The notes under the pieces were generated by a model that worked only from the letters and a program-made list of their open reading frames with translations, was not told the origin of the DNA and did not search any database. From positions 1 through 52,189 of IMG/VR virus record IMGVR_UViG_3300030943_000026: DNA of 52,189 bases; one strand, given 5' to 3'. Shown piece by piece: positions 49,474-52,189 of the stretch (position 1 is its first letter; every line of letters begins with the position of its first letter). Both the position numbers and the translations under genes were made by a program. The stretch comes from a virus.

Positions 49474-50010
49474 CGGAATCATCGGTTCCCGGGAATAACG
49501 AAACGTGACCCACCCCCCCAACGGGGAGAACGACAGCCACACATACGATGAGTCTCCAAGGCTCTGCGATAGGCGCACCGGTACCGGTGGGAAGCCAAGG
49601 TAGCCCTTGGGACAACAGGCGGTGAGGTAACGGGCTGATCACCCAAGTCGTTCTCCCCGATGCGGGGATGATGGCCCGTCAGAGATGACGGTAGAACTGC
49701 ATCACTGGGATGACTGGTCGAACTTGTTGTACGATCAACCATCCCGAACCACACGAGGAGGAGTGCGGCTCAGCGGGCACCCGGAAACTGGCTAAAGGCC
49801 ACACCCCGGGGTTGACGCGGAACGACAACACACTCCTCCTACCACATGAGACCCGGGGACAACCGGCCCATAAGCCCGCCCCAACCAGTCTCCGAGGGTT
49901 CGTCCAAGAATCACCAGTGGCTTATAGGCCCGGGCCGAAAGCCGAAAACAGGACACCGCTCGACGGAGCGGAAATGTGCGATATGCGTGTGCGCACACCC
50001 TCGATTTTCC
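49474..50010 (+). ncRNA. candidate large structured RNA of about 540 nt
   Basis: No plausible gene fills this span, but nested pairings do. CGGGGAGAACGAC (49522-49534) pairs perfectly with 49647-49659 around smaller hairpins: the palindrome CACCGGTACCGGTG (49576-49589) and CCAAGG-tagc-CCTTGG (49595-49610). Then come CCGTCA-gaga-TGACGG with a GNRA loop (49676-49691), GGGATG with CATCCC (49707-49712, 49740-49745), AGGAGGAGTG with CACTCCTCCT (49756-49765, 49831-49840), and a 12-bp long-range pair with one mismatch (49865-49876, 49919-49930). Size and ornateness are in the range of phage ROOL and GOLLD RNAs; identity with either is not shown. Both ends are approximate. Confidence 0.6.
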
Positions 50011-50025
50011 ACAGAAAGGAATACC

Positions 50026-50274
50026 ATGAAGTACCGGTTCCACACTCTCAGCGCTGCCATTTACATCATCGACACAGCAACCATGACATGGGAGCGCCGC
50101 GCACCAAACCCCCGAACTCCCGACCACATCATCGGCATGACCGAATCAAAAGGACCCCTTACGACGGTCCCCATCGTCCTGATCGGCACACGCGCCAGCC
50201 TGCGGTTCGGCCCCAACTTCTACGACACCATCTACACCACCCCCGTCCAGCGCATCGAACTCTTGGAGGAATGA
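50026..50274 (+). CDS. hypothetical small protein
   Basis: The product has 82 residues from ATG 50026, with AGAAAGG upstream. It is beta-rich at the start (Y-R-F-H-T-L-S-A-A-I-Y-I-I-D) and ends in an acidic helix. It is the first gene after the structured RNA. Function unknown. Confidence 0.7.
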   Translation: MKYRFHTLSAAIYIIDTATMTWERRAPNPRTPDHIIGMTESKGPLTTVPIVLIGTRASLRFGPNFYDTIYTTPVQRIELLEE

Positions 50275-50278
50275 TCCA

Positions 50279-50431
50279 GTGGGAAACCACAAGACGCGCC
50301 ACGAGGCAAAAGTCAGGAACCAGTTGATCTCCAAGCAGGAGAACGTCAACTACTACCAGAACTCGTCTAACCAGAAGTCCCCCCGCTCCGACCGCGAGCG
50401 CACCGAAGACCGGAAGATCGAGGCCAAGTAA
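50279..50431 (+). CDS. 50-residue highly charged protein
   Basis: GTG 50279 opens a frame rich in Lys, Arg, Glu, Asn and Gln (M-G-N-H-K-T-R-H-E-A-K-V), probably disordered or helical, possibly nucleic-acid-binding. GGAGG lies 12-13 bases upstream. Function unknown. Confidence 0.55.
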   Translation: MGNHKTRHEAKVRNQLISKQENVNYYQNSSNQKSPRSDRERTEDRKIEAK

Positions 50432-50470
50432 TGGTCTGGGCACACCAATGCGACAAGAGGTACAGGCGAA

Positions 50471-50782
50471 ATGGCATTCAACCTGTGGGGACGGAACCCG
50501 GAGGGTTTGCCGAAAGCCTACATCGGGCACATCAGTCACCCATCAAGACCCGAATGGGAAGCGAAAGCCCTGAGCGAGGGCTGGACCGATCTCATCTGGG
50601 CGTCCGACAGGGAGACCGCATCACCGTCACCGGCCACTACCGATTCGGATTCGGACAGGCCGAAGGCCCCATCACGACGGACAACGAAGGCATCTGGCTC
50701 GTCATCTTCGACAACGGCCAGAGCGAGTCGTTCGACTACGACCTACTCAGAAAGTCATTCAGCGTCTAAGGAGACACCATGA
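50471..50782 (+). CDS. small protein, possibly frameshifted; N-terminal part convincing
   Basis: ATG 50471 gives a convincing first 45 residues (M-A-F-N-L-W-G-R-N-P-E-G and on to W-T-D-L-I-W), after which the frame turns into Ser/Thr/Arg-rich sequence typical of an out-of-frame reading. The protein-like continuation lies in another frame (see 50554). A -1 shift near 50600 would join the two. Whether it is an error, a programmed shift or two genes cannot be decided here. Confidence 0.5.
   Translation: MAFNLWGRNPEGLPKAYIGHISHPSRPEWEAKALSEGWTDLIWASDRETASPSPATTDSDSDRPKAPSRRTTKASGSSSSTTARASRSTTTYSESHSASKETP
50554..50769 (+). CDS. small beta-rich protein overlapping the previous frame
   Basis: ATG 50554 gives 71 residues; the convincing part is G-V-R-Q-G-D-R-I-T-V-T-G-H-Y and the beta-rich segment to D-Y-D-L-L-R-K-S-F-S-V. 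It may be the natural C-terminal half of the 50471 product. An in-frame ATG at 50431 is possible but its first 40 residues look random. Confidence 0.5.
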   Translation: MGSESPERGLDRSHLGVRQGDRITVTGHYRFGFGQAEGPITTDNEGIWLVIFDNGQSESFDYDLLRKSFSV

Positions 50783-50853
50783 CCATGATCCTCGTCATCG
50801 TCATCAGCGCCCCGTTCGCGGGGCTCATGGTCAGGGGTTTCCATCGTGGCTGA
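50779..50853 (+). CDS. 24-residue membrane peptide
   Basis: ATG 50779 follows AAGGAG and opens M-T-M-I-L-V-I-V-I-S-A-P-F-A-G-L-M-V-R-G, one short hydrophobic segment with a basic end. Its stop overlaps the next gene's start. Small but well placed. Confidence 0.5.
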   Translation: MTMILVIVISAPFAGLMVRGFHRG

Positions 50854-51556
50854 TGGTCCGCTCACGGAACCGGGTAAATGGCTACTCTTCGAGTACGCAA
50901 GAACACCGGGCGATCCCAAGTGGTTCCCCGGCATGGGCCTCGAAACGACCATCATCGCCATCGAAGACGCCGCCGCAGGCGTCACCCTCGACCCCCGTGG
51001 CCCCGAGGACGGGCTGCGCGAGGCGGCAGAGGCGGTCGTGGATGCCTACGAGGGGCACCCGCTGCCGATTGGATGGCTCGTCACGGGTCGCATCGCCGCC
51101 CTCCGCGCCGCCCTCCGCTCCACCCCTGCCGCCCCCCATGAGGTGTTGGTCAAGGACGAGGGCTACTGGGCCGGGTACAACGCCGCGAAGCGTGAGTTCA
51201 CCCCTGCGCCCCCCCAGCCCGCCACCCAATGGGCCTGCACCGTCGCGCACTTCGACGGTCAGGGCAACCCCGTCCCGTGCCCCGGATACCCCCACTACGC
51301 CGCCCTCCAGCCCACCGGGGACGCCGAGGGGCTGACCGAGAAGGCGCGGAGCCTCATCGCGGCCGAGGTCAGGGACCGCACGGCCCTGCTCGATGCTCGA
51401 CTCGTCGAGTTGCGCAAGGCCGCGCAGACGGTCGTTGACGACTGGTTCGGAACCTACGACGCCAAGGTCCGACACGTAACCGCGAACACCGACATCGCTG
51501 CTCTCGACGCCGCCCTCCGCTCCACCCCTGCCGCCCCGAAGGAGAACGACCGATGA
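50846..51556 (+). CDS. hypothetical protein with repeated A-L-R-S-T-P segments
   Basis: The product has 236 residues from GTG 50846. Helical regions (E-A-A-E-A-V-V-D-A-Y and later T-E-K-A-R-S-L-I-A-A-E-V) each lead to A-L-R-S-T-P-A-A-P, near residues 92 and 225. The DNA for that segment repeats almost exactly. Between them is a short Cys/His stretch (W-A-C-T-V-A-H and C-P-G-Y-P-H). Function unknown; its end overlaps the next ATG. Confidence 0.65.
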   Translation: MADGPLTEPGKWLLFEYARTPGDPKWFPGMGLETTIIAIEDAAAGVTLDPRGPEDGLREAAEAVVDAYEGHPLPIGWLVTGRIAALRAALRSTPAAPHEVLVKDEGYWAGYNAAKREFTPAPPQPATQWACTVAHFDGQGNPVPCPGYPHYAALQPTGDAEGLTEKARSLIAAEVRDRTALLDARLVELRKAAQTVVDDWFGTYDAKVRHVTANTDIAALDAALRSTPAAPKENDR

Positions 51557-51738
51557 CGAAGGACTGGATCGACCGCTACACCTGTGACCGATGCGGCGAG
51601 CGTGTCGAGCAACTGCACTCGGATGAAAAGTGGCCGGAAGGCTGGAAGAACGTCGGCATCACGGGCGACGCGCAGCGGCTCATGTGCCCGGCGTGCATGG
51701 GCTTCGTTCGCGCCGCCCTCCGCTCCACCCCACCGTAA
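51553..51738 (+). CDS. small zinc-ribbon protein
   Basis: The product has 61 residues. C-D-R-C-G and C-P-A-C, about 33 residues apart, suggest a zinc ribbon. It ends V-R-A-A-L-R-S-T-P-P, the third copy of the segment repeated in the upstream gene, encoded by the same 20-base sequence. Confidence 0.7.
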   Translation: MTKDWIDRYTCDRCGERVEQLHSDEKWPEGWKNVGITGDAQRLMCPACMGFVRAALRSTPP

Positions 51739-51744
51739 CCGCAT

Positions 51745-51773
51745 CCCCCGCAGTTCTGCCGAGAAAGTGGGGG
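51745..51773 (+). promoter_or_regulatory. GCCGAGAAA stem-loop, copy 3
   Basis: CCCCCGC (51745-51751) pairs with GTGGGGG (51767-51773, one G-U) around a loop containing CTGCCGAGAAA, matching the element at 48648. Confidence 0.7.
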
Positions 51774-51925
51774 AATTGATCAGAAGAGGTTGGACCTCGC
51801 CCGACCCGGGGAGACTCCCCTCACATCGCTCACCTTTTGAGTATGCGATGGAGGGACTCCACGTCATCCGACGAGCCGAATCTTCAAAACCGACTGGGGA
51901 ACCAACCCCGTCCGTCTAACCGGTA

Positions 51926-52008
51926 GGCTAGACCAAATGGTCTAGCCCACCGCCAACAACAGTAACTGGACCCCTGCAATCAGGATTCACGCTCTGTTGT
52001 TGGCGGTG
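51926..52008. repeat. hairpin followed by a 15-bp inverted repeat
   Basis: GGCTAGACC-aaat-GGTCTAGCC (51926-51947) is followed by CACCGCCAACAACAG (51948-51962), matched perfectly by its complement at 51994-52008 around a 31-base loop that itself contains CCTG-caat-CAGG. The arm includes CCAACAAC, similar to the TCAACAACC in the arm of the 44397 inverted repeat. Confidence 0.8.
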
Positions 52009-52077
52009 CGCACCAGCCTAGGCGACACCAACTGACGTCCGACCAGTAGCGCGGACAGCACTCTCAGGAGGAACCCG

Positions 52078-52189
52078 ATGGCGGGTACCAACACCCTGAT
52101 CAGCGGGCCGACGCGGCTCACCGGTCAGACCCTCACCGGCAGCACGGTTGCCGAGGTTCGCGCGCGCTTCGCGGATGCGCTCAACATCC
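52078..52189 (+). CDS. 5' part of a probable ubiquitin-like modifier gene, cut by the window edge
   Basis: ATG 52078 follows AGGAGG and opens 37 codons before the edge. The product begins with a Thr/Gly-rich strand pair (L-I-S-G-P-T-R-L-T-G-Q-T-L-T-G) and then T-V-A-E-V-R-A-R-F-A-D-A-L-N-I, the strand-strand-helix start of a beta-grasp fold as in PRTRC-C and other ubiquitin-like proteins. The window start carries an in-frame tail ending in Lys-Gly. It would be the missing modifier for the E1-like and E2-like enzymes. Confidence 0.6.
   Translation, partial: MAGTNTLISGPTRLTGQTLTGSTVAEVRARFADALNI

Larger units (their letters stand above)
51739..52077 (+). other. structured noncoding leader before the ubiquitin-like gene
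   Basis: No gene is visible. The span holds the third GCCGAG stem-loop, a 9-bp hairpin and a 15-bp inverted repeat listed separately, and a strong AGGAGG ribosome site before ATG 52078. A tRNA-like fold around 51870-51915 was examined and not accepted. Confidence 0.6.

Noticed and set aside
49710-50327. 205-residue plus-strand frame across the structured RNA
   Set aside because: Composition is His/Arg/Thr/Pro-rich and random-looking, and the real gene at 50026 uses another frame. The span is better explained by RNA structure.
51850-51920. tRNA-like segment near the right edge
   Set aside because: A D-arm-like hairpin and a Glu- or Phe-like anticodon loop can be drawn, but acceptor and T arms do not close on either strand.

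Overview
The window reads as a bacteriophage genome, or nearly all of one, from a tailed phage with a short, podovirus-like tail. It encodes terminase, portal, an N4-gp56-type major capsid protein, a scaffold, tail nozzle and spike proteins and an endolysin. I see no tape-measure, tube or sheath gene. GC content is high, codons mostly end in C or G, and GTG and TTG starts are common. The endolysin pairs a GH25 domain with LysM, so a Gram-positive, probably actinobacterial host is likely but not proven. The last gene runs off the right edge, and an in-frame gene tail enters at the left edge. The two look like parts of one small ubiquitin-like gene, so the map is probably circular or circularly permuted.

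Layout. (1) 1-10977, plus strand: a tightly overlapping operon. It opens with a PRTRC-like ubiquitin-type conjugation module: an E2-like protein, a JAB/JAMM protease, small accessory proteins and a ThiF/E1-like enzyme. DNA replication and repair follow: Cas4-like nuclease, prim-pol with a zinc finger, helicase-like ATPase, endonuclease VII and two nucleotide-metabolism-type proteins. Two terminators close it. (2) 11195-44286, minus strand: the virion and lysis genes, read leftward from small zinc proteins and terminase through the portal, a 4283-residue giant protein, scaffold, capsid, tail, lysis genes and spikes. Terminators at 18286 and 16565 and a promoter at 16419-16448 split off the spike genes. 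(3) 44287-45184: a noncoding divergent region full of inverted repeats. (4) 45185-51738, plus strand: small, often cysteine-rich early-type genes with repeated 5' leader elements, a SLOG-family protein and a long structured RNA at about 49474-50010. (5) 51739-52189: structured leader and the start of the ubiquitin-like gene.

Most unusual content: a phage-borne E1/E2/JAB/ubiquitin-like module in which an intrinsic terminator separates the modifier gene from its enzymes; an approximately 540-nt ornate RNA candidate; several families of repeated RNA leader elements; a giant probable virion protein; and a spike-region protein made of 16 FGW repeats.
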